From: Henckelia pumila
Taxonomy: Eukaryota; Streptophyta; Magnoliopsida; Lamiales; Gesneriaceae
DNA: 64,000 nucleotides
Assembly: GCF_033568475.1 (NCBI RefSeq)
Contig: NC_133123.1
Location: 134,078,930-134,142,929 of the forward strand
Direction: 5' to 3'
A model generated the notes under the pieces. That model was not told where the DNA came from, did no database searches, and was given only the letters and a program-made list of their open reading frames with translations. Every line of letters starts with the position of its first letter. Position 1 is the first letter of the stretch. Below are positions 23,103-33,231 of this stretch, piece after piece. The translations under genes and the position numbers were made by a program.

Positions 23103-25610
23103 TTTGGGATTGGGTTTGATAATGTTGTTGAGAGAGCGAGTAATCATGGTGTGGGTTGGGTTTGGAGTAGGAGCAGGTTGTAGTGGACGAGAGTGGGTAT
23201 GACCGAGGAGTAGGTTTGAGGGTGAAGGCACAACTGGCGGGAGGATCTGTACTACCAGAGGAGGCGGAACCAAGTCATTAAGTGGAGCCACATCTGCATG
23301 CAATTTAGGAGAAGAAGGGGTAGACGGTGAGGTGGATATGGAGAGAGGAAAGACAGACTCAACAAAATGAACATGAGGAGAGACGCGGAGTTTGGAAGAG
23401 GAGATCTCTAGACAGAGGTAGGCATTTTGGGTGAGGGAGTATCCAAGGAATACACAGGGGGTGGATTTAGGATCTAATTTATGAGAGGTGTAAGGACGAA
23501 GCCATGGATAGCAGAGGCAGCCAAAGGTACGAAGTTTAAGTAAGTTAGGTGGGCGGTGAAAGAGTTTCTCAAAGGATGAGAGCATTGAGAGATTTTGTTT
23601 AGCCATGCGATTTATTAAGTAAGTGGCAGTAGCAAAGGCAAAGGGCCAAAAGGTGGAAGGCATGGATGCGTGATGAAGCAAGGTAAGACCTGTTTCAACA
23701 ATGTGACGGTGTCTGCGCTCCGAGTAGCCATTGTGTTCCGGTGTGTGGGGTGGTGTGGTGAGATGAGAGATACCATGATCTACAAGAAAGGATTTAAGAG
23801 CGAGGAATTCACCTCCATTATCACTGTATAGGGTGATGATTTTGTGATTAAAGTAAGACTCAACTAGAGATTTGAAGGCTGAAAAAACTGAGACAACCTC
23901 AGACTTCCGGCAAAGAGGATATAGCCAGATGTATTTGGTGAAGTGATCAACGAAGATAACATAATATTTGTACCCATCAGTGGAAAGTATTGGGGAAGTC
24001 CAGACATCAGAGTAAATTAATTCTAAAGGAGCAGAGGAAGTAAGCGATGAACGAGAAAATGGAAGTTTGTGACTTTTATTAATTCTGCAGGAATTACAAT
24101 GAAAAATTGAAGAAGAACAAATAGAAGCCGGAAGAACCCTAGACGAAACTAAGTGACGCAAAATATCATAAGAGGGATGACCAAGACGAGCATGCCATAA
24201 CTGGGTGGAGACAGACTGAGCTGGACATGCAGAAGGTGATGAGTGGAAAGACGCAGAGAGTGGCCACACATAGACTCTTTGGTTACACGGTCCGATGAGA
24301 AGCAGATTCCCGGTGCTGAGATCCTTCACCTGAAAACAAGATGAGTGAAAAGAAATAGAAACATTATTAGAGCGACATAGTTGAGCCACAAAAATTAAAT
24401 TTTTGGACATGGAAGGAACACATAAAACATTATGAAGGGTGAAGGTGTTAGAGGATGTGGGTAACTCAAGGAAGCCAATGTGCGAGATAGACAAACCAGT
24501 GCCATTGCCAACGACAATGGAGTCAGGACCATCATAGGGATAATGGAGAGAAAGATTGGCGAGATCCGTCGTGACGTGGTGAGAGGCGCCCGAATCAAGA
24601 AGCCATTCTGTCGGAGGAGGATTAGCGGCCGGATGAGAAGCAGTGAGAGCTTGAGGGTTTGCATAAGCCGGACGAGCAGGAGAAGATGAGAACGGCGCAC
24701 TGTAAGGCATGTACTGGAAGTCGGGGCAGCGCTTGGCTGAGTGACCCTGTGTACCACATAATTGACAGCAATCCAGATAAGGCTTGGGCGCCAAAGGTGA
24801 AGCCGAAGTAGGCAGTCTTGGACTCCAGGAGGCAGGAGGGCGTGGACTGTCACGGGAACGGGACGGAACAGGGTTCCTGTATGAACCAGTGTTTGAAGTG
24901 CGATTGGAGCGATGAGTGGAAAAGGCAGTGGCTGGACCGGAGGAAGCTGGTTTGGAAACCAACAACTGAGCCTCAAAGTTGAGTAATTTTTCATGGAATT
25001 CATCATACGTGATATATGTATCACGTGCCTAAATTGCAAGAGACAGCTCCTTGTAGGTGTCATCAAGGCCATTGAGAACCTTGAGGGTGAGATCTTCAGC
25101 ATCAGTGAGCACCCCCATGAGAGCAAGGGCATCAACGTTAGCTTTGATGCCTTGAAGAAATTCAGTGATGGTCTTGGTACCCTTGAGGGGATGGGCAAGC
25201 TGAGCTTTAAGTTGCATGATGCGACCCCGGCTAGGAGCAGCATAAGTTTTGGCTAGTGTAGACCACGCTTCAAGCGACGTACATGAGGCGGCAATAAACG
25301 GAATAAGAGTGGGTGATAGAGCGCCGATGATTGCACTGAGTAAGAGCTGGTCCTGGCGAATCCAGTGATTGTATTCTGGATTCGGTACCTGCTGGTTGTT
25401 GGAGGTGAGTGTGGATGACGGGCATGGAGTGGAGCCATCCACAAACCCAAGAAGGTCATACCCAATAAGCAGAGAGCGAAATTGGATAAGCCATGCGGAT
25501 TAATTTGAAGAAGTGAGCTTTAGTGGGAGTTGGGCAGAAACGTTGAAGGATACGAGGGCAGGGGAAGGTGTGACAGCAGGCGGTGGGGTAAGAGTCTCAG
25601 AGGTAGTCAT
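23103..25610 (-). pseudogene. Outer copia gag, protease and integrase part
   Basis: Gag starts at the ATG at 25610 (MTTSETLTPPP). All pieces lie in one frame but are cut by TAA at 25500-25502 and TAG at 25029-25031. The order is: capsid region with WIRQDQLLLSAI, CCHC knuckle CQLCGTQGHSAKRC, protease DSGASHH, GAG-prepol RLGHPSYD, integrase with FVDHFTKYIWLY, DNGGEF and ERRHRH. The frame ends at the nested copia A insertion; the stop near 23100 is supplied by the nested LTR itself. The continuation is at 13738-12167. Confidence 0.9.
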
Positions 25611-25653
25611 GGTCGAAGGATGAAGATGGCGTGAGCCTATAGCTTTGATACCA

Positions 25654-25844
25654 TATAAGATTGAGAGAATGATAGATTGTATTGATCTTTGATGAGGTAT
25701 AAATACAAGATACAAGATGAAATATCCTATCATTATCTAAAGATATGAAATATATTATCCTAAAATACTAGGCACAAAATAAGGAGAGAAATCATAACAA
25801 ATACATGGAAATATATACAGAATATATGCAAATATATGCTAACA
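25654..25844 (-). repeat. 5' LTR of the outer copia element
   Basis: 191 bp, matching 11979-12159 except for a 10-bp duplication (GCAAATATAT) near its outer end and one other substitution that I see. Confidence 0.9.
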
Positions 25845-25849
25845 CACGC

Positions 25850-26167
25850 CGTGTGCATTGAATTCCCATATATTAAAGCATGATTATATTTGCATTGTTG
25901 AATTCGTGACATTAGTATGATTAGTTGTTATTTTATTGTAGTTCAATTCACAAACTTCATGAACACGTTTTCTAATTTTTTTGTTTGATTACTTGTTTTA
26001 ATTTTTGTTTTAATTGATTGGATATCATGTATCACATATTAATTGCATGTAAATTGTATGATGACATTATTATTTCAGACGCTGTATTATATAATTATAC
26101 TATTTCATTATGTTGCATAGAAATGTTAATTAATAATCCAATTAATAATAGAAAATCAATTATATAT
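25850..26167. other. Spacer after the outer copia element
   Basis: No gene. From about 26065 it matches the pre-SPH spacer (TTATTTCAGACGCTGTATTATATAATTATAC), as at 6850, 8030, 9720 and 29270. The first 200 bp have no recognised counterpart in the window. Confidence 0.45.
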
Positions 26168-26175
26168 ACTAACAT

Positions 26176-26397
26176 TAGGGGTGGTTTTTCGATATATCGT
26201 ACTAAAAATATCGGTATGAAAAAAATTCATACCGATATCGATAGTGAAATTTCGAAATTTTAGTATAGAAAAAATCCATATTCATACCGTATAGATACCG
26301 AAAAAAATTCATTATACCAAAAAAATGTCTGTATATCGAAAAAATTTCGGTACGGTATGCCGAAAATTCGGTATTTTGATCCGGTATGCCAGCCCTA
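26176..26397. mobile_element. hAT-type MITE, 222 bp
   Basis: Ends TAGGGGTGG and CCAGCCCTA are imperfect inverted repeats. A perfect 8-bp duplication ACTAACAT flanks it (26168-26175 and 26398-26405). The empty site is visible at 8108-8120. The interior is dominated by inverted TACCGATAT/ATATCGGTA words, giving a long foldback. A related element without a clear TSD is at 28120-28318. Confidence 0.85.
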
Positions 26398-26405
26398 ACT
26401 AACAT

Positions 26406-26909
26406 ATTTTCACACACACGATGTGTGTGACAAAAAATTGTTTTTTTTTATTATACTTAATTTCAATAAAAAAATCTAATAAATTTACAATAAAAAAATA
26501 AATTTTTTTTGGATTAAGAACCGTAACCATAAGAAGTAGATAAAGCATGCTTCTTTTAGATATTTTTGGCTCCATTAGTTTTTCAAATAATTTGTAATTT
26601 GAAAATAGATTAATAAATAGAAATTATTATTAATTTTGTGTGTCCATACCAATTACCAAGAGACCAAAAAGTTTATGTAAAACCTTCTTACTTAATATAT
26701 ACAGTATACTAGCCACAACACACACGCAATCTATGTGTAACATTATATACAAATATTATGTTCTGTATGTATATAATATAAATTATTTTTTTAAGTGTTT
26801 GATTTTAAATTTTTTTTGCATGTTGATAATGTTGTGGAGGTTTTTTTTAAAAAAAAAATTAAAAATGAGCATACCAAGAGATTATTAAGGTGCTCTTGCT
26901 TTATATATA
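26406..26909. other. Decayed pre-SPH4 spacer
   Basis: No gene. Matches 8130-8415. It includes a second Helitron-like 3' end at 26712 (CTAG followed by GTGTGT-type hairpin sequence) whose other end cannot be placed. Confidence 0.4.
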
Positions 26910-26942
26910 CTAGTGACGCATCACACGCATTACATGTACAAC

Positions 26943-26990
<48 letters not shown>

Positions 26991-27145
26991 TAATTTTTTT
27001 TAAAGGTGGTTGAGTTTTTTTTAGTGTGAAAGTTCTATATAAATTTACATCGAAGAAAGACAAAATAGGAAAGAAATTTTGGTTTGTCCATGCTACACTG
27101 AAAAACAGTTTTTCTAATGCTCTCAACCTTTATATAATAGTATAA
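26910..27145 (-). mobile_element. Small Helitron, second copy
   Basis: Homologue of 8420-8672. It has CTAG at 26910-26913 and the same 5' end sequence on the minus strand near 27145, where the initial TC has become TT. The 3' hairpin is weakened (GCATCACACGCATTAC). It contains adjoining (AT)n and (AC)n runs at 26946-26991. Confidence 0.7.
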
Positions 27146-27403
27146 ATATATAATAAGTGGATATATCACATTATCGGTTGTGATGATATGTAAGAAATTG
27201 TTATGAAATTTAGAAAGAACAATGCTGGATTTAGTAGGAAATATATAATAAATAAATTATTTTGATTTTACTATATAAAAAATATTAAAATATCTTAATT
27301 TGAATTATTAGAAATGTGCATTGAATATTTATCCCAAATTTCATATATCGTTCAACTTAATGCAATAAATTTAGTGATGAGAATGTGTGTGTGTGTGTGT
27401 GTG
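27146..27403 (+). promoter_or_regulatory. 5' flank of SPH4
   Basis: SPH promoter block (GAAATGTGCATTGAATATT) followed by a decayed TATA region (GCAATAAATTTAG). It is cut off by a (TG)n run and the SINE at 27404. Confidence 0.45.
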
Positions 27404-27637
27404 TTTTTTTTTTAGTAGAAGTACAATCGGCTAGCATATTACATCATTAAAGAATGAAATTGTCCGCACTACCGATGGGACTTGAAGTTTGACTCGAAAC
27501 GTGCTTGTTTCGAGCAAAGAAATAAACTAAATATACCTAAATAAATTAGGAAACCTACCCGCAGTCAGCAAGAATCGAACCTGAGACCTCTTGGTCTCAG
27601 GGCCTCAGTCTTAGCAACTAGGCTAAGACCTCATCGG
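27404..27637 (-). mobile_element. tRNA-derived SINE
   Basis: On the minus strand a tRNA-like head contains box A TAGCCTAGTTG (27615-27625) and box B GGTTCGATTC (27572-27581), 33 bp apart as in tRNA genes. A tRNA-unrelated body follows, ending in an A-tail (T10 at 27404-27413 on the plus strand). It sits where the start codon and signal peptide of SPH4 should be, so the insertion was accompanied by a deletion. No TSD could be recognised. Confidence 0.8.
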
Positions 27638-27797
27638 TGAATGCAAGAGAATGTTGGGAATATGATAAGTATAAAATAGTGTACATGGGAAACTAGCTCC
27701 CGCAAAACGACGCCGTTGAGCGTGCATTGTTACTCTAAAGACGACGACCTCGGGTATCAAAGTCTGAAGAAGGGTCAAGAATGCAATATGTTATTGA
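27638..27797 (+). pseudogene. SPH4: SPH pseudogene, truncated at both ends
   Basis: Homology begins at GTGAATGCAAGAGAATG (end of the signal-peptide region) directly after the SINE. Codons for KIVYV are recognisable, then an in-frame TAG replaces the Trp of GNWL and small indels follow around the GNAT site. The sequence runs to GGGTCAAGAAT and then jumps to the 3' flank (TATGTTATTGAAACC). SPH5 has the same deletion junction, so the two descend from one already broken copy. Confidence 0.8.
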
Positions 27798-27937
27798 AAC
27801 CATTCACGGCTTGAAAACGATAGATGGCACGACACCAAATTATAAAAATGATTGCAAGATGTGGGCATCAAACACATGGCATTGAAAAAAATTATTAAAT
27901 CTAATGTTCATCGGTACGTGACGCGATACCAAATACT

Positions 27938-28108
27938 GGAAAATTTCAACCTACCCCATGGGTATTACCCCAAGGGACATGTGTATGTATTTTATTTGTT
28001 CAAATCATGTGGGCCCCATATAATTTAGTGAAACCCACATAATTTGAACCAACCAGTGATTGCCACCTACCCCATGGGGTAATACCCATGGGTAGGATCT
28101 AACCTACC
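27938..28108. mobile_element. MULE-like MITE, 171 bp
   Basis: A perfect 9-bp duplication CCAAATACT flanks it (27929-27937 and 28109-28117). The uninserted spacer occurs at about 200-215. The inner parts of the ends form the inverted repeat ACCTACCC..ATGGGTATTACCCC, so almost the whole element folds back. Superfamily is inferred from the 9-bp TSD. Confidence 0.75.
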
Positions 28109-28119
28109 CCAAATACTAT

Positions 28120-28318
28120 TGAGAGAGGTGGGTTTTCGGTATACCGTATAAAAAATATTTGTATGAAAAAAATTCATACCGATATCGAAATTCCAAAATT
28201 TTGGTTTAAAAAAATCCATACTAATACCGTGCAGATACAAATTTTTTTTTAATATATCAAAAAATTTCGGTACGGTATCTCGAAAAATCGGTATTTCGGT
28301 TCGGTATCCCACCCCTCA
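28120..28318. mobile_element. hAT-like MITE related to 26176-26397
   Basis: Starts near GAGGTGGGTTTTCGGTATACC and ends GGTATCCCACCCCTC, with the same inverted TACCGATAT words inside. It interrupts the spacer text ACTATTGACATGACAT seen whole at 30385. No clean TSD is left, so its borders are accurate only to a few bases. Confidence 0.6.
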
Positions 28319-28803
<485 letters not shown>

Positions 28804-28809
28804 ACTGAG

Positions 28810-29266
28810 TAAAAGAGCCATCTCCTGAGGCAACGACGCAACGTGCTATATACCCTGAGGCCCGGTCTACGAGCTTGTTTCTTGACCTGAGTGTCTTATT
28901 ACTACACAGTTCACTTGAATACATGTACATATAATATAGTATATTCATACTCTCGTACTGAGCATTTTATTCTCACATCCTCGTATTCTGAGTTTGGACA
29001 CCCTATTTCATGGGGCATATTTGCGTTTGGATGAGGCGGGTGGTTCCAGGAGGGCATAGGCTTCAGAAGACCAGCAGAGATGTTTAAGCTTTCAGTTGTT
29101 TCGTTTTTGTGTTAATACAATTGAATTTGATATTGTTGTATTTTAATAATGTTTCTTGAGGATTTTAATTATGGTTTCCGTTGTCATTTTTTATTATTAT
29201 TTAATTAAGTTAAGTGCATGCTTAAACTTATGATTAGTAGATGATCACAGTACGGGTCACTACAAT
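28810..29266 (+). mobile_element. Truncated LTR fragment, probably Ty3/gypsy
   Basis: A foreign block replaces the whole MIF fragment expected between 28800 and 29270. It contains GAGCATTTTATTCTCAC-type sequence and ends GGGTCACTACA before host sequence resumes. Similar text (TTCTCACCGGAG, ending CCCCACA) is in the solo LTR at 54527-57157. The 5' end is missing, so no TSD can be assigned. Confidence 0.5.
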
Positions 29267-29323
29267 ATTATTTCAGACATTGTATTATATAATTATACTA
29301 TTTCATTATGTAGCATAGAAATG

Positions 29324-29368
<45 letters not shown>

Positions 29369-29538
29369 TATTTTGATTTGCCTATATAAACAATATTAGA
29401 ATATCTTAATTTGAATGATTGGTAATGTGCATTGAATATTTATTCCAAATTGTAGATATCGTTCAACCAACGGTATAAATTGAGTACTGAAGAGAATTGA
29501 AGTTGAACGTACCAATATAATTTATATATGTATAAGAT
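29267..29538 (+). promoter_or_regulatory. 5' flank of SPH5
   Basis: Pre-SPH spacer with an (AT)n run (29327-29365), the conserved promoter block and TATAAATT near 29474. It continues after the MITE at 29548-29873. Confidence 0.5.
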
Positions 29539-29547
29539 AATGAATTA

Positions 29548-29873
29548 GGAGAAATTGCATATATCACCCTTGTGAAATTTCGTGTTAGCTAATAACCCCC
29601 TGTGAAAATTTTTTAAGCTAATAACCCCCTGTGATTCTAGATTTGTAGCATACACACCCTTTTCAGCTAAAAAATAACGAAAATATCCCTACATAAAATA
29701 AATGATAAATTAAATAGTTCATAAAATTCAAGGGTATTTTGGTCATTTTTTAGCCAGAAGGGGTGTGTATGCTACAAATCTAGTATCACAGTGGGGTTAT
29801 TAGCTTAAAAAATTTTCACAGAGGGTTATTAGCTAACACGGGATTTTACAAGGGTGATATATGCAATTTACCC
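29548..29873. mobile_element. MULE-type MITE, 326 bp, inserted just before SPH5
   Basis: The ends match over more than 100 bp in inverted orientation and resemble the termini of the full MULE (AAATTGCATATATCACCC, then two CCCCCTGTG repeats). A perfect 9-bp duplication AATGAATTA flanks it (29539-29547 and 29874-29882). The uninserted sequence is present at 8988-9000. It lies between the SPH5 TATA region and ATG and adds 335 bp to the leader. Confidence 0.9.
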
Positions 29874-29905
29874 AATGAATTATAAGGATTCTTCAAATTA
29901 ATTAA

Positions 29906-30148
29906 GATGAAAAATACATGAATTCAGTAGTAGTGTTCCTAGTGATAATTGTGCAGGTTTTGGTTGTGAATGGAAGAGATTGTTGGGCAAATGATAAGTA
30001 TAAAATAGTGTACGTATGTGGGAAATTGGCTCCCCGCCAAAACGACGCCAGTTGAGCGTGCATTGTTACTCTAAAGACGACGACCTTTGGTATCAAAGCC
30101 TGAAGAAGGGTCAAGAATGCAATATGTTATTGAAACCATTCACGGCTT
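29906..30148 (+). pseudogene. SPH5: SPH pseudogene
   Basis: The ATG at 29906 runs into a stop after four codons because of a 1-bp insertion. A second ATG at 29918 reopens the signal peptide frame for 47 codons (MNSVVVFLVI..., cleavage after NG instead of NA). A 4-bp insertion after VYV shifts frame. The remaining gene is cut at GGGTCAAGAAT and joined to the 3' flank exactly as in SPH4. Not a functional S1 protein. Confidence 0.85.
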
Positions 30149-30251
30149 GAGGCACCATAAAAATGATGGCAAGTTGTGGGCATCAAACGTAACACATGAC
30201 ATGGAAAAAATGATTAAATCTAATGTTCATCGGTACATGATGCCATACTAA

Positions 30252-30378
30252 GGTAGTGTTTGGGAGAGTTTCTTAGAAGTACTTCTCGGCTTTTCCGTTA
30301 ACAAATATTTGAAATTTTGTGAAATATTGTTAATGAAAAGATGAGAAGTGCTTTCTATAAGCTCTCCCAAACATTACC
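30252..30378. mobile_element. PIF/Harbinger (Tourist-like) MITE, 127 bp
   Basis: Inverted ends GGTAGTGTTTGGGAGAG and CTCTCCCAAACATTACC are flanked by a 3-bp TAA duplication (30249-30251 and 30379-30381). The GTTTGG terminus and TAA target are typical of Tourist-like elements. The same spacer without insert occurs at 27925-27937. Confidence 0.8.
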
Positions 30379-30381
30379 TAA

Positions 30382-30447
30382 ATACTATTGACATGACATC
30401 GAATATATGTGGAATAATATGTATGTTAAGATAACTTATTTTATTTT

Positions 30448-30503
<56 letters not shown>

Positions 30504-30906
30504 TTATTTTATATGGTTGGCCATACACTCACGTACCAATTTCCATAACGTAGAGGCTCTTTTTCAATTTCTAGATTATGTTTTCTACGCACAAGGAATT
30601 AAACATTGGTCCGTCAATTAATCTTTTTCATAAATGTTAGAATAGATATAAAACTCGTACTTCTGTTAGAATTGGTACACCCACGTACCAATTTCCATAA
30701 CTATAGGTACTACACTTAACTAACTACTGCGCTGCATGCCTACTTGAACCACAAATGCTTCCCTCAATAGATTCATTAAATATATATCCCGCTGGCCAAT
30801 TAAGTTACCAAAACAAGTTCAACAATATATAGAATTATTAATTAATCTTCCTTTTATCAATAAATAAAACTCATTTATAAAACTGATCTACTCGGAAAGG
30901 GTACAT
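30382..30906. other. Upstream region of MIF fragment 2
   Basis: No gene. Conserved MIF 5' flank as at 754-1185, with an (AT)n run at 30450-30500 and a short internal duplication of the text around CCACGTACCAATTTCC. Confidence 0.6.
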
Positions 30907-31620
30907 ATGGATCTCTGGAAAGATGATCAGGAGTTGAAAAAGATTTCGAGTGAGGTAGTAGAAGTGGGTTACTACTTGGAGCAGGGGCGGATCCATGAAT
31001 TTTATCAAGAGGAGGCAGCCGGGCAGAATAAAATATCATACATATATATAAATATATATACACACACAAACATAATCATCACATAAAAAAATTTAAATAT
31101 AGTAAATTTAATAATATTTTTTTATTACAAATTTCACTTACAATTTACCCTTACGACTTGATATTTACTGAAAATAATTAATAATACTTCATTCAATAAA
31201 CTAATATTATATATATATATATATATATTTCAATATAATTAATTAATATTCGTAAAAATATTCTCAGCAAAGAATTTTCTCTTCACTGCAGTTGTTGCGA
31301 CTGGAAAAATAAAAGACAAACTTACAAGCTTGTATCTAAAAATTCTTGCTTCAACAATTTTTTTTTTGGTTTAAAAAACATAAAAACAACCTATTTGTGT
31401 TTAGGTTTAAAAACTTAGTGATTGGGCTAAAATTTTTTAAAGACAATGAGCCACAAATTTTCGGGTCACTTTGAACACATTAAACAATAAAGATTGACTT
31501 AAATTTTTTGACTCTCTTTTGTATTTTCATTTTTGGTTCCTAATTTATGATAATAAATTATTAATGGTGGACGGGTGGTGCGATGTCATGTTACAAGTTT
31601 TTCATGTCAAAAGAAAAAAA
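30907..31620 (+). pseudogene. MIF fragment copy 2, split by a transposon remnant
   Basis: The ATG at 30907 gives the same N-terminal 24 residues as copies 1 and 3, up to the Tyr-Tyr-Leu-Glu that precedes the first cysteine. At about 30982 it is interrupted by foreign DNA beginning CAGGGGCGGATCC, a hAT-like end, which runs to about 31564 without a matching far end. MIF sequence resumes with GTGGACGGGTGGTGCGATG, having lost the codons for the CxKNH half of the finger. Clearly non-functional. Confidence 0.8.
30982..31564. mobile_element. One-ended transposon remnant inside MIF fragment 2
   Basis: Only the left end (CAGGGGCGGATCC) looks like a terminus; the right junction is abrupt. Interior is AT-rich with an (AT)n run near 31210-31230 and no ORF. 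hAT assignment is by terminus resemblance only. Confidence 0.45.
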
Positions 31621-32406
31621 AAACACTTCCATATTTTCTTTTTCTTTTGGTTAACTTGTACATGTTTTATGAGTTTATAGACGCTAAAATATGGACTTTG
31701 CTTATATCCTAGATTTAATGGCTTAATAGCGTCCACCAAAACATGTTTTACACGCTTTATTTCAAATGATCAATATTTAAAAAAATTTTATGTTATATCT
31801 TTTTTGAAAATGTTTGCTTGATCATCACATATTGAACGTATGTGATTGTATAATAGAATTTTAAAGATTTATATGTTTATTATTTTTTTCTGTGGGAACC
31901 CGTAACCATTATTCTCTGATTTACATTAGGTACATTATACTTCCAAACTAAAGTAAATAATAAGTTGCAAACCATACTAGTCAGATAAATCACAACGAAG
32001 AAGTCGTGTATACAAATTCACTTGAAAATGTGTTAATAACAAGAATTGATCTTCTTACAATTGATTATCAAGAATTCACCGCTCAACCAACTGCTCCACT
32101 AAATCATATAGTCCCTTTTTCTACCCACTCTTATGATTTGGCTATTCCACATGCCCAAACATAATCTAATTGTTCTAATTTTTTTTATGAAATAATTAAA
32201 TAAACTATATATAGTTTCACATTTTAGAATATATATTTCTCACGTACTTGTTTTTTGCACCAATCAATATATAATTACACACATATAGTATATATTTCAA
32301 ATATTAATGTAAATTGTATTATAAAATATATTATTTAAGAAACTGTATTATATAATTATACTATATTTCATTATGGAGCATAGAAATGCTAATAATCCAA
32401 TTAATA

Positions 32407-32447
<41 letters not shown>

Positions 32448-32448
32448 A
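31621..32448. other. Post-MIF spacer and pre-SPH6 region
   Basis: No gene. Aligns with 1330-1900 joined to 6700-6980 and with 44800-45600. An (AT)n run is at 32408-32444. Confidence 0.6.
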
Positions 32449-32458
32449 TTATCGATTG

Positions 32459-32959
32459 GAGTTATTTGCACCAAACATCCCTGTTAAAAAAATTATTTAA
32501 ATCTCGTTTATGAATGCATTTTTAATTGAAAAGTTGGAAACAAGAAGAAAATTTAATAAAATAATGATAACAAGATAAAACAATAATATTTTTTAGAAAA
32601 TAATTATATAATCATAATAAATTTAAAAATAAAAATAAAATTAATAAAACGAAAAGTGTTTGTTAAATATTTTATAATTAGATTTTAATAAAAATTGTTT
32701 ATTATGGGTTGAATAGATTTAAAAATTATTTTTACAAGGGTCAAATATGAATTTTTAATATTTCACAGGGGTATTGGTGCAAAAAAATATCAAAATCTTT
32801 GTCCAGTCGCATGAGGGGAGCGTGCGCAACAATTACTCATCTGAAGGGGCGAGTGTGCTAATTTTTTAAAAGGTCAGGGTTGATGATGCCTATTAAAATT
32901 TCACAGGAAAAAAGTATGCATTTTCAATATTTCACAGGGGTGTTTAGTGCAAATAACTC
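32459..32959. mobile_element. MULE-like MITE, 501 bp
   Basis: Inverted ends start GAGTTATTTGCA and continue AAACA(C/T)CCCTGT. Flanked by a perfect 10-bp duplication TTATCGATTG (32449-32458 and 32960-32969). The uninserted site is at 6985-6994. No coding capacity. Confidence 0.85.
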
Positions 32960-32969
32960 TTATCGATTG

Positions 32970-33231
32970 TGATGAATCTGATGATATGTAAGAAATTGTG
33001 ATGAAATTTAGAAAGCACAGTGCTGGATTTAGTAGGATATATATATATAATAAATTATTATGATTTAATTTGCCTAAAAAATATTAGAATATCTTAATTT
33101 GAATGATTAGAAATGTGCATTTAATATTGATTCCAAATTGCAGATATGGTTCAACGCTATATATAAATGGAGTGATGATGAGAAGTTGAACATACCATTA
33201 ATATAATATAATAAATATTATATAATTAAAG
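32970..33231 (+). promoter_or_regulatory. Putative promoter of SPH6
   Basis: Conserved promoter block with AAATTGCAGATATGGTTCAA and an extended TATA box TATATATAAAT at 33158-33168, 64-74 bp before the ATG. Intact and close to the SPH1 version. Confidence 0.6.

Larger units (their letters stand above)
11979..25844 (-). mobile_element. Outer Ty1/copia retrotransposon, split by a nested element
   Basis: LTRs of 181 bp (11979-12159) and 191 bp (25654-25844) are nearly identical apart from a 10-bp insertion. On the minus strand they start TGTTAGC. The primer-binding site TGGTATCAAAGC (25642-25653, initiator-Met tRNA type) and a purine tract TTGAGGGGGCA (by 12160-12172) are at the expected places. 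Flanking 5-mers are CACAC (11974-11978) and CACGC (25845-25849), a TSD with one mismatch. Domain order gag, PR, integrase, RT, RNase H identifies copia. At least three in-frame stops and the 9.4-kb insertion at 13744-23102 make it inactive. Its own length without the insert is about 4.5 kb. Confidence 0.88.

Noticed and set aside
27560..27637. Possible tRNA gene on the minus strand
   Set aside because: Box A and B are present but there is no acceptor stem or cloverleaf, and a body with A-tail follows, so it is a SINE.
28120..28318. A clean 8-bp TSD for the second hAT-like MITE
   Set aside because: The flanks do not match over 8 bp; I kept the element by similarity of interior and ends only.
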